11,990 bases of DNA from DAOMFM01 sp035429825 (lineage in GTDB: Bacteria; Acidobacteriota; Blastocatellia; UBA7656; JADIYM01). The stretch's first letter is position 1, and each line of letters begins with the position of its first letter. The stretch is taken from the NCBI GenBank assembly GCA_044224215.1, contig JBGAKX010000136.1, forward strand, positions 1 to 11,990. Direction: 5' to 3'. Positions 7,262 through 11,990 of this stretch are shown in pieces. Under the pieces are notes generated by a model. The model was not told the origin of the DNA, did no database searches, and saw nothing but the letters and a program-made list of their open reading frames with translations. Both the position numbers and the translations under genes were made by a program.

Positions 7262-7290
7262 ACTGTAGAGTACTTTGTGATACAAATCAA
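7262..7290 (-). promoter_or_regulatory. candidate promoter for the lipoprotein gene
   Basis: On the minus strand, TTGATT (7290-7285) and TACAGT (7267-7262) are separated by exactly 17 bases, each four of six to the sigma70 consensus, in a locally AT-rich stretch. The -35 overlaps the stop codon of the macrodomain gene. The predicted leader before the lipoprotein ATG is about 45 bases. Confidence 0.45.
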
Positions 7291-7838
7291 CGTGAAAACC
7301 CTGAACGCCCGGCGTTCGAAGCGCGCTCCCGCAACGCGCGTCGGTACGTGTCCGCCGTTCGCGCATCGAAGCAGACGAACCGAACCTCGTCGATCTCGGA
7401 GTGCCCGCCGAGGAAAGCGGCGACCTCGTCCACGGCTGCGGCTATTGCGGCTTCGAGCGGATACCCATAGGCGCCGCAGCTGATCGCGGGAAACGCGATC
7501 GTTCGCAGGTCGTGCCGAGCCGCTATGTCGAGGCAGGTCCGGTAGCACGATCGCAACAGTCTCTCTTCGCCGCGCTGGCCGCCGTGCCAGACCGGTCCCA
7601 CGGTATGAATGACGTGCCTTGCTATGAGCTGGTAGCCACGCGTGATCTTCGCGTCGCCGGTAGCGCATCCGCCCAGGCCACGGCACTCGGCCAGCAACTC
7701 GGGTCCGGCAGCCCGGTGTATTGCGCCGTCGACGCCACCACCACCGAGAAGCGTACTGTTTGCTGCATTTACGATTGCGTCAACATCCGCGAGCGTTATG
7801 TCGCCGACGGCTACCGTCATCCGTTCGTGAGCGCTCAT
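7287..7838 (-). CDS. ymdB: macrodomain O-acetyl-ADP-ribose deacetylase, YmdB-like
   Basis: A 183-residue single-macrodomain protein that closely tracks E. coli YmdB. It has VGDIT at residues 11-15, IVNAANSTLLGGGGVDGAIHRAAG at 22-45, GDAKITRGYQL at 61-71, HTVGPVW at 78-84 and FPAISCGAYGYP at 116-127. Asn27 and Asp37 correspond to the catalytic Asn25 and Asp35 of YmdB. YmdB-type enzymes hydrolyse O-acetyl-ADP-ribose (the sirtuin product) to ADP-ribose, and some remove ADP-ribose from proteins; in E. coli YmdB also modulates RNase III. The chosen ATG at 7838 overlaps the stop of the upstream GNAT gene as ATGA, a classic translational-coupling arrangement. Met7 (7820) is a less likely alternative. 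Upstream extension of the frame overlaps the GNAT gene and is not coding. Confidence 0.92.
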   Translation of the reverse strand: MSAHERMTVAVGDITLADVDAIVNAANSTLLGGGGVDGAIHRAAGPELLAECRGLGGCATGDAKITRGYQLIARHVIHTVGPVWHGGQRGEERLLRSCYRTCLDIAARHDLRTIAFPAISCGAYGYPLEAAIAAAVDEVAAFLGGHSEIDEVRFVCFDARTADTYRRALRERASNAGRSGFSR

Positions 7839-8320
7839 GACAGGTCCATCTCCATGAAGACGTCGGCCGAAGCGTACGTCGGATCGGCGGGCAGCGAACC
7901 GTAGCGAAATCCCATGCGCTCGTAGAGCCTGAGCGCCGCGCCGAGCTTTGTCGAAGACAGCAGGACCACGCGCCGCGCGCCGTGCTCGCGCGCCCATGAG
8001 ATCGCGGTTTCCGAGAGTCTGCGACCCAATCCGGCGCCGCGCATCTCGCTCGCGACCGAGAGCTTCACGAGCTCGAACGTTTCGTCGTCGCACCGGACAA
8101 CGGCGCACGTCCCGACAACCGTCTCGTCGTGCACGGCGAGGAAGATTTCGCCGCCGGTTTCGATGATCGACTGTCGAGGGTGTTCAAGGTGCGTTCGGTC
8201 GCTCTCCTCGAACAGCCCGTAGGCGACGAGCCACTCGCGGTTGAGCCGGTCGAACGCATCCGCGAAGCGGTCGTCGTACGTGACGATGGTGATGGATCGG
8301 GTGTCGGCCGCGTTGGTCAT
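7835..8320 (-). CDS. GNAT N-acetyltransferase coupled to the macrodomain gene
   Basis: A 161-residue GNAT. The N-terminal part FDRLNREWLVAYGLFEESD, followed by HPRQSIIETGGEIFLAV, is typical of a GNAT subgroup that also occurs fused behind MarR-type regulators. The acetyl-CoA loop RGAGLG is at residues 94-99 and LGAALRLYERMGF at 126-138. The acceptor is unknown. The frame is open to 8458, but the extra part reads through a palindromic repeat, so I place the start at ATG 8320, where the domain begins. No ribosome binding site is visible. Instead a TATACT (8334-8329) ends eight bases before the ATG, so the mRNA could be leaderless. Its stop overlaps the start of the YmdB-like gene by four bases. 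Confidence 0.87.
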   Translation of the reverse strand: MTNAADTRSITIVTYDDRFADAFDRLNREWLVAYGLFEESDRTHLEHPRQSIIETGGEIFLAVHDETVVGTCAVVRCDDETFELVKLSVASEMRGAGLGRRLSETAISWAREHGARRVVLLSSTKLGAALRLYERMGFRYGSLPADPTYASADVFMEMDLS

Positions 8321-8328
8321 GCGGGCCA

Positions 8329-8334
8329 AGTATA
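8329..8334 (-). promoter_or_regulatory. candidate -10 element immediately upstream of the GNAT start
   Basis: TATACT within GTTATACT, the same octamer as the -10 region of the transporter promoter. It ends eight bases before the ATG at 8320, so transcription would begin at or next to the start codon. No convincing -35 was found at the usual distance, which limits confidence. Confidence 0.35.
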
Positions 8335-8370
8335 ACGCCGCTTCCGCAGCCGAGACCCACACGGCCGAGC

Positions 8371-8500
8371 GCGACCCCTTCAGGGTCGCAAACGTTATGG
8401 TCGGGGTTCCGGGGGTCGTCGTCGCTCCGCTCCTCGACCCCCGGCTATTATGCCGCACCCTTTCAGGGTGCTCGGACGCAGCTGCGTCTGACGAGCCTCA
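8371..8500 (+). repeat. composite three-hairpin repeat, unit 1
   Basis: Three inverted repeats in fixed order. Hairpin 1 is GCGACCCCTTCAGGGTCGC (8371-8389). Hairpin 2 has a 10-bp stem, CCGGGGGTCG (8409-8418) with CGACCCCCGG (8435-8444). Hairpin 3 is GCACCCTTTCAGGGTGC (8455-8471). A 14-bp perfect palindrome, GACGCAGCTGCGTC (8475-8488), and ACGAGCCTCA close the unit. The linker between hairpins 2 and 3 begins CTATT. The strand given is simply the orientation used to define the unit. It is REP/BIME-like in style; no transposase gene is present in the window. Confidence 0.8.
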
Positions 8501-8536
8501 CGCTGCGGGAGTTTGCGAAAACGCTCGAGACGTAAT

Positions 8537-8665
8537 GCGACCCCTTCAGGGTCGCTGCGTGAATTGTGCGGTTCCGGGGGTCGTCGTCGCTCCGCTCCTA
8601 GACCCCCGGCTATTGTTCCGCACCCTTTCAGGGTGCTCGGACGCGGCTGCGTCTGACGAGCCTCA
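8537..8665 (+). repeat. composite three-hairpin repeat, unit 2 (direct copy)
   Basis: A direct repeat of unit 1 at a spacing of about 165 bases. Positions 8571-8665 match 8406-8500 with only a few substitutions. Hairpin 1 is at 8537-8555, identical to that of unit 1. Hairpin 2 is at 8574-8609, with one base change that breaks a stem pair. Hairpin 3 is at 8620-8636, identical. The closing palindrome is present at 8640-8653 with one change (GACGCGGCTGCGTC). Confidence 0.8.
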
Positions 8666-8717
8666 ATGGTCCCTGCCCGGAGTCGGTGATGCGCGCGCGA
8701 ATGACTGGATGACCACG

Positions 8718-8746
8718 ATCCGAGCACCCTGAACGAGTGCTCGGAT
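8718..8746. repeat. isolated hairpin derived from the repeat family
   Basis: A perfect 10-bp inverted repeat, ATCCGAGCAC (8718-8727) and GTGCTCGGAT (8737-8746), around a nine-base loop. The left arm and loop start, TCCGAGCACCCTGAA, are the exact reverse complement of part of hairpin 3 in units 1 and 2, so this is probably a rearranged partial copy in inverted orientation. Confidence 0.65.
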
Positions 8747-8810
8747 CTCAGCTGTCCGCGGAGTGTTGCGTGAGTTCAGGACACCGCGCCGGGTCCGGTT
8801 GGATTCCGCC

Positions 8811-8824
8811 GTTTCACGTGGAAT
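8811..8824 (-). promoter_or_regulatory. parS-like sequence (possible ParB binding site)
   Basis: The minus strand reads ATTCCACGTGAAAC, which differs at a single base from GTTCCACGTGAAAC, the 14-bp core of the Bacillus subtilis parS site. ParB binds such near-palindromes to load the chromosome segregation complex, usually near the replication origin. The site lies in a 649-base gene-free stretch, as some parS sites do. No parA, parB or origin gene is visible in the window, so its function is unproven. Confidence 0.4.
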
Positions 8825-8847
8825 CGACGCCCCGTAGTGACAAGCTC

Positions 8848-8953
8848 CGAGCACCCCGGAGGGGTGCAGCGAAATAGCCGGGGGTCGAGGCGCGCGGAGC
8901 GCGACGACGACCCCCGGTTACACGAAATAGCATTTCGGACCCTGAAGGGGTCC
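8848..8953 (-). repeat. composite three-hairpin repeat, unit 3 (inverted copy)
   Basis: The same three-hairpin architecture in the opposite orientation. In plus-strand order, the hairpin 3 equivalent is GCACCCCGGAGGGGTGC (8851-8867). The hairpin 2 equivalent has stem CCGGGGGTCG (8878-8887) with CGACCCCCGG (8908-8917). The hairpin 1 equivalent is GGACCCTGAAGGGGTCC (8937-8953). Loop and stem bases differ from units 1 and 2 but mostly in pairs that keep the stems. It ends 17 bases past the amidohydrolase stop, so its hairpins would be the first structures in that transcript's 3' end. Confidence 0.78.
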
Positions 8954-8969
8954 GGCTCCAGCCCACACG

Positions 8970-10400
8970 TCATTTCGCCGCAGCCTCGGCGCTCGCGAGC
9001 ATCCGCTGCAACTCCTCGTGCGAGAAGTACCGTCCGTTGAGCACGACCGAATCCACGCGCCGGGTATTCGTGATGTCCTCCAACGGGTTGGCGTCCAGCA
9101 ACACAAGGTTCGCGACCTTTCCCCGCTCGACGGTTCCCGACGACGACAACTCACCGAGATACTCCGCCGGATTCCGCGTTGCGGTCTGCAACGCTTCCAT
9201 CGGTGTGAAGCCCGCCTTGACGAACAGCTCGAGCTCGTCGTGAAGGCTGAACCCGGCAAAGATGTACCCGACGCTCAGGTCCGTCCCCGCAAGAAACCCG
9301 ACCCCGGCTCGCCGCATCGTGCCGGTCAGCTCCAACTCCTTTTGATAGAGTCGTTTCCTGTAGTCGATGTACCCTTCGGTCCGGTAGCGGGACAGAAAGT
9401 TACTGGCCGGCCTCCACGCGTCGATGGTCGCAGCCGGCACGTACTTCAGCCGGTCGTCCGGTTGTCTGCTCATGTCGTCGACAAACGCGAGCGCCCGCTT
9501 TGTGACGAGTGTCGGAACCTGCCACGTGTGGTTGCGCCGGAAATGCGCAAAGAGTATCGACGCGCGCGCCTCGTCATAGGTGGCGAGCATTCGTTCGCCA
9601 CGGGCAGCGATTCGGCGCGGTATCTCGGTGAGGTCGCCTTCGGGAATCGGTGCGGCTTCGTCTGCGCGGAGCTCATCCGCGACCGTCGAACACCCCTCGA
9701 GAATCGTGCCGAGGTGCTCGATGCTCCGCTGCCCGGCGTCGGACGCCTCGAGCGACGAGACGGACAAAGGCACGTGGCCGGCGACGGGGATGTGCACCTT
9801 GCGCGCTTCGTCGATGACGGCAAAGTACGCGTCCCTGGGGAGCGTGTCGTAGACCTTTATAAAATCGGCGCCGCGTTTCTTGAAGTCGTCGACGATCCGG
9901 CGCGCCTCGGCGACCGTCCCGACTCCAATCGTCGGCCCGTGCGCGACGGGCTTTGGTCCGTCCACGATCGGTCCGCACGCGACGATGCGCGGACCAACGA
10001 GCGTGCCGGCGGCCACTTCCGCCCGCCAGCGAAACAGCTGATCGGCATCGCCGCCGGCGTTTCGGACACCGAGCACGCCGTTTGCGACAAAGAGCGGAAA
10101 CGTCCGCTCGGTCTCGGTGAAGTGGACGTGCATGTCCCAGAGACCCGGAATCATGAACTTGCCCGACGCATCGATCGTCGTGGCGTCGTTCGGAACCCGC
10201 ACTCGACCCGTCCGCCCGAGCGCGGTGATGCGGTTCCCGGTAATGACAACAGTCGAATCGGGAAGTGCAGGTGCACCGGTCGCATCGATCACCGTCACGT
10301 GCGTGAAGGCGAGCACCCGCGGTCCGGGCTCCGCCACGCTCGTCTGGGCACAGAGCAGGCCGAGCACGCACACCATTGCAACAAAGGCAACTCGCTTCAT
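8970..10400 (-). CDS. secreted metal-dependent amidohydrolase (imidazolonepropionase-like)
   Basis: A 476-residue amidohydrolase-superfamily enzyme with a signal peptide (residues 1-23, cleavage likely after TSVA), so it acts outside the cytoplasm. The binuclear metal set looks complete: HVH at 91-93 in GLWDMHVHF, a candidate carboxylated lysine K182 in FIKVYD, His209 in AGHVP, His229 in SIEHLG and Asp374 in LAGTDLS. The C-terminal TATRNPAEYLG, GTVERGKVANLVLLDANPL and VVLNGRYF segments are the usual beta-sandwich return. Relatives in this branch include Xaa-Pro and other dipeptide hydrolases as well as enzymes of unknown substrate; peptide or amide hydrolysis is the best guess. The ATG at 10400 begins the signal peptide properly with MKR. 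An in-frame GTG at 10412 is possible. It is 91 bases downstream of the cupin gene. Confidence 0.92.
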   Translation of the reverse strand: MKRVAFVAMVCVLGLLCAQTSVAEPGPRVLAFTHVTVIDATGAPALPDSTVVITGNRITALGRTGRVRVPNDATTIDASGKFMIPGLWDMHVHFTETERTFPLFVANGVLGVRNAGGDADQLFRWRAEVAAGTLVGPRIVACGPIVDGPKPVAHGPTIGVGTVAEARRIVDDFKKRGADFIKVYDTLPRDAYFAVIDEARKVHIPVAGHVPLSVSSLEASDAGQRSIEHLGTILEGCSTVADELRADEAAPIPEGDLTEIPRRIAARGERMLATYDEARASILFAHFRRNHTWQVPTLVTKRALAFVDDMSRQPDDRLKYVPAATIDAWRPASNFLSRYRTEGYIDYRKRLYQKELELTGTMRRAGVGFLAGTDLSVGYIFAGFSLHDELELFVKAGFTPMEALQTATRNPAEYLGELSSSGTVERGKVANLVLLDANPLEDITNTRRVDSVVLNGRYFSHEELQRMLASAEAAAK

Positions 10401-10491
10401 GGGGTCCGCCACTCAACAGTCCGAGGATTCGCGATGACGTCAGGGTTTGACACCGCGCCGGTCGATTCGGTTTCCGTGGACGTCGGTTCTC

Positions 10492-10854
10492 CTACAGACG
10501 CTCGAGCGGCCCCGCGGTCAGTCGCTCGTCAACGACATTGCCCGTGTTCACCGTCTCGGCGGCCTCGATCAGCAACACCTCGACCTCATGGTCGGCGACG
10601 GGCCGATGTTCGACACCTCGCGGAATGACGATCAGCTCGCCCGGCGCAAGCGTGACGGTGCGGTCGCGGAACTCGATACGGAAGTGCCCTTTCCACGCAA
10701 GGAACAGCTCGTCGGTCTCGTCGTGCTGATGCCATAGAAACTCGCCCTGGAACTTCACGACCTTGAGCTCCTGGCCGTTCAAGGTCGCGACGATCTTGGG
10801 TCGCCAGTGCTCGGCGAAACACCCGAACTTGTCGTCAAGGTTTACTTTCTCCAT
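10492..10854 (-). CDS. small single-domain cupin
   Basis: A 120-residue cupin of the short, single-barrel type. Motif 1 is seen as WHQHDETDELFLAWKG, with metal ligands His42, His44 and Glu49. Motif 2 is seen as PGELIVIPRGVEH, with Pro78, Gly80 and the fourth ligand His83. It resembles the cupin domain of mannose-6-phosphate isomerase-type proteins and many stand-alone cupins of unknown substrate, so enzyme or binding protein are both possible. No signal peptide is present; it is cytosolic. The ATG at 10854 is preceded by a G-rich run, and upstream sequence in the same frame overlaps the next gene and is not coding. The gene follows the P460-like gene after 67 bases and may be co-transcribed with it. 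Confidence 0.87.
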   Translation of the reverse strand: MEKVNLDDKFGCFAEHWRPKIVATLNGQELKVVKFQGEFLWHQHDETDELFLAWKGHFRIEFRDRTVTLAPGELIVIPRGVEHRPVADHEVEVLLIEAAETVNTGNVVDERLTAGPLERL

Positions 10855-10880
10855 CACGCGCCCCCCGCACTGTCGCGCGC

Positions 10881-10899
10881 GCGTGCCCGCCCGGCACGC
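10881..10899 (-). other. GC-rich hairpin upstream of the cupin gene
   Basis: The inverted repeat GCGTGCC / GGCACGC with a five-base loop lies between the P460-like gene stop (10922) and the cupin start (10854), about 27 bases before the cupin ATG. It has no T-run, so it is not a standard terminator. It could affect cupin translation or simply reflect high GC content. Confidence 0.35.
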
Positions 10900-10921
10900 G
10901 GCGCGCCCGTCGAGACAACCG

Positions 10922-11494
10922 TCAGTTCCCGAGATACGTCCGGAACACGAAATCGCTGTTCTTCTGCGGCTGATGGCACGCGATGCAGTTTGCGAGCGCT
11001 CCCCGTGCCTGAACGGTTCTGCCGTCGGCGGCGACGACGATGAATTCCCAGTCGCCCGCATCGGGGTTGTATCCCGGCGCGTGCTTGACCATCACGGTGT
11101 ACAGCAGAGCCGTATCCGTATCCGAGCGGGGATTCACCTTCTTCTTCACGATCACCGAGCCCTCCGGAAACACCTGAGGAGAGGGCGAGAGCATTGCATC
11201 GGTGCCCGTCCGGTTCACGAAGACCGTGATCGCCGCCGCGGCATGCGGATTCGAGGCACGCTGGTCCGCGATGGTCGCGGCGGTCGGCGCGGCGCACAGC
11301 ACGTTGACCTGCGATGCGATGTAGTACGGCGACGCGTTCACCTTGTGCCACGCGCCTGCATCGAGCACGTTCGTGACGTCGTAGACATCGGCGGCCTTCT
11401 GGTTCAACGGTGTCTGCGACGGCGTGCCCGCAGCGCACAGGAGGATCACCGCCAGAAAGAGAATCGATACCGTGAATTTCCGAGACATCACCAT
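10922..11494 (-). CDS. secreted cytochrome P460-like c-type haem protein
   Basis: A 190-residue exported protein. A hydrophobic signal sequence (about residues 8-24) is followed by a domain whose second half matches the cytochrome P460 family: FPEGSVIVKKK at 109-119, LLYTVMVKHAPGYNPDAGDWEF at 130-151 and one haem-attachment motif CIACH at 170-174 near the end. Family members include hydroxylamine- and NO-oxidising P460 enzymes and many relatives with unknown electron partners. A periplasmic redox role is likely; the haem-lysine cross-link of true P460 cannot be judged from sequence. Three ATGs lie close together at 11500, 11494 and 11488. I choose 11494 because GGGGGA sits at suitable spacing, but the choice is uncertain. 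The kinase-like gene upstream ends 65 bases before this start. Confidence 0.85.
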   Translation of the reverse strand: MVMSRKFTVSILFLAVILLCAAGTPSQTPLNQKAADVYDVTNVLDAGAWHKVNASPYYIASQVNVLCAAPTAATIADQRASNPHAAAAITVFVNRTGTDAMLSPSPQVFPEGSVIVKKKVNPRSDTDTALLYTVMVKHAPGYNPDAGDWEFIVVAADGRTVQARGALANCIACHQPQKNSDFVFRTYLGN

Positions 11495-11559
11495 GGTCAT
11501 CCCCCGGTTCCGAGCGAGCTCGAAACGATACTGCCGGTCGCCGGTCCCGGCGTCCGGGA

Positions 11560-11990
11560 TCATGGGTCCGGAATCGGGCCCGTGATCTCGGATTTCCTGC
11601 CCTCGAAGGCGTCAAAGATGCGTCGATGGTTCGCCAGCGACCACTGGTCGTCCCGTGAATAATACTCCTCAACCCACACGAGAAGCGGCTCGAGCATGCT
11701 GTCCTGCGCCTCAGCCGAGGCGTACTTGTGCGGCTCCCACGGACGGCGCCTGTTGTTCGCCCGGCACGCGTCTACTCCGGGATTCAGAAAGAGCGCCTCG
11801 GTGCACAGCGGCAGCACGCGCTCGACGAGCTCGCCGTAGCAGCCCTCGACAACCCAGGTTTCGTGTCTCGAAACGAAGGCGTCGAGGTCCGAAACGATGT
11901 CGGATTCGGGTCTCAGCACCGCGATCTTGCCGGGCTCCCAGACGATGTCGTCCAGCTCGAGAAGCGGCAGGCCGTATCGGTCGACGTATC
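11560..11990 (-). CDS. P-loop kinase-like protein (5' end cut by window edge)
   Basis: The visible 142 residues have no start in the window. They open with YVDRYGLPLLELDDIVWEPG, continue with WVVEGCYGEL and ALFLNPGVDACRANNRRRPWEPHKY, and end with WSLANHRRIFDAFEG. This is the pattern of small P-loop phosphotransferases related to adenylate and shikimate kinases: the LDDIVW segment follows the Walker A helix, VVEGCY resembles the Walker B strand, and the RANNRRRPWEPHK stretch is the basic lid. The Walker A motif itself should lie just beyond the right edge. The substrate is unknown; similar genes are often annotated loosely as AAA or shikimate-kinase-like. Its stop overlaps, as ATGA, an in-frame upstream ATG (11563) of the P460-like gene. 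Confidence 0.75.
   Translation of the reverse strand, partial: YVDRYGLPLLELDDIVWEPGKIAVLRPESDIVSDLDAFVSRHETWVVEGCYGELVERVLPLCTEALFLNPGVDACRANNRRRPWEPHKYASAEAQDSMLEPLLVWVEEYYSRDDQWSLANHRRIFDAFEGRKSEITGPIPDP

Larger units (their letters stand above)
8321..8969. other. 649-base gene-free region between amidohydrolase and GNAT genes
   Basis: It contains three composite hairpin repeats, one isolated hairpin and the parS-like site. Open frames here read through the repeats in several phases and have no ribosome binding site or recognisable protein. The segments 8501-8536, 8666-8717, 8747-8810 and 8825-8847 show nothing I can name. No tRNA, transposase or standard terminator with a T-run was seen. 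Confidence 0.8.

Noticed and set aside
8395..8727. A 110-codon minus-strand frame through the palindromic repeats
   Set aside because: Its sequence simply translates the repeated DNA units twice; there is no ribosome binding site or known protein.
8371..8953. Possible CRISPR array
   Set aside because: There are only three units, one is inverted, each is over 100 bases with internal hairpins, and there are no uniform spacers or cas genes.
9018..10628. A 536-codon open frame on the plus strand opposite the amidohydrolase
   Set aside because: It lies antisense to a protein with a complete catalytic motif set, is arginine-rich with no recognisable domain, and reflects third-position GC bias.
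11494..11563. Use of the ATG at 11563 as the start of the P460-like gene
   Set aside because: It overlaps the kinase-like stop as ATGA, which is attractive, but would add about 23 polar residues in front of the signal peptide. Kept only as an alternative.

Overview
This window is a high-GC bacterial chromosome segment. All sixteen genes I can support lie on the minus strand, so transcription runs from the right edge to the left edge. Long open frames on the plus strand are shadows of these genes. The gene content is a YmdB-type macrodomain, three GNAT acetyltransferases, a secreted binuclear amidohydrolase, a P460-type c-haem protein, a DUF4239 membrane protein and an OPT transporter. Together with composite palindromic intergenic repeats, it suggests a soil or sediment bacterium, perhaps Acidobacteriota. 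That placement is a low-confidence inference from gene style; there is no rRNA or other marker gene.

Layout in the direction of transcription (right to left). 11990-10492: a 3'-terminal fragment of a P-loop kinase-like protein, a secreted cytochrome P460-like protein with one CxxCH motif, and a small cupin. 10400-8970: a secreted imidazolonepropionase-like metal-dependent amidohydrolase. 8969-8321: a 649-bp gene-free stretch. It holds three copies of a composite three-hairpin repeat (two direct, one inverted), an isolated 10-bp-stem hairpin, and a sequence that differs at one base from the 14-bp core of the ParB site parS. 8320-7287: a GNAT acetyltransferase whose stop overlaps the start of a YmdB-like macrodomain gene (ATGA), so the two are translationally coupled. 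7210-6854: a small lipoprotein with its own likely promoter. 6692-4953: an OPT-family transporter behind a good sigma70-like promoter. 4906-4484: a second GNAT. 4483-4207: a short region with three copies of a GC-rich repeat in alternating orientation. 4206-3430: a bestrophin-like (DUF4239) membrane protein. 3329-2556: a minimal-nucleotidyltransferase-fold protein, preceded by what may be the broken N-terminus of another gene. 2463-1303: a four-helix membrane protein closely followed by a short-chain dehydrogenase relative that lacks its catalytic residues. 1184-579: a secreted protein of unknown function. 551-1: a YhhY-like GNAT running off the left edge.

The genes do not form one obvious pathway. 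Several encode small-molecule or nucleotide modifying enzymes (three acetyltransferases, a nucleotidyltransferase, a macrodomain deacetylase, a cupin, an amidohydrolase), which reads as ordinary housekeeping, detoxification and scavenging. I did not find a convincing new multi-gene defence or biosynthetic system. The most interesting signals are the structured repeats with paired (compensatory) changes, the parS-like site, the GNAT-macrodomain coupling, and the SDR that has lost its catalytic tetrad.
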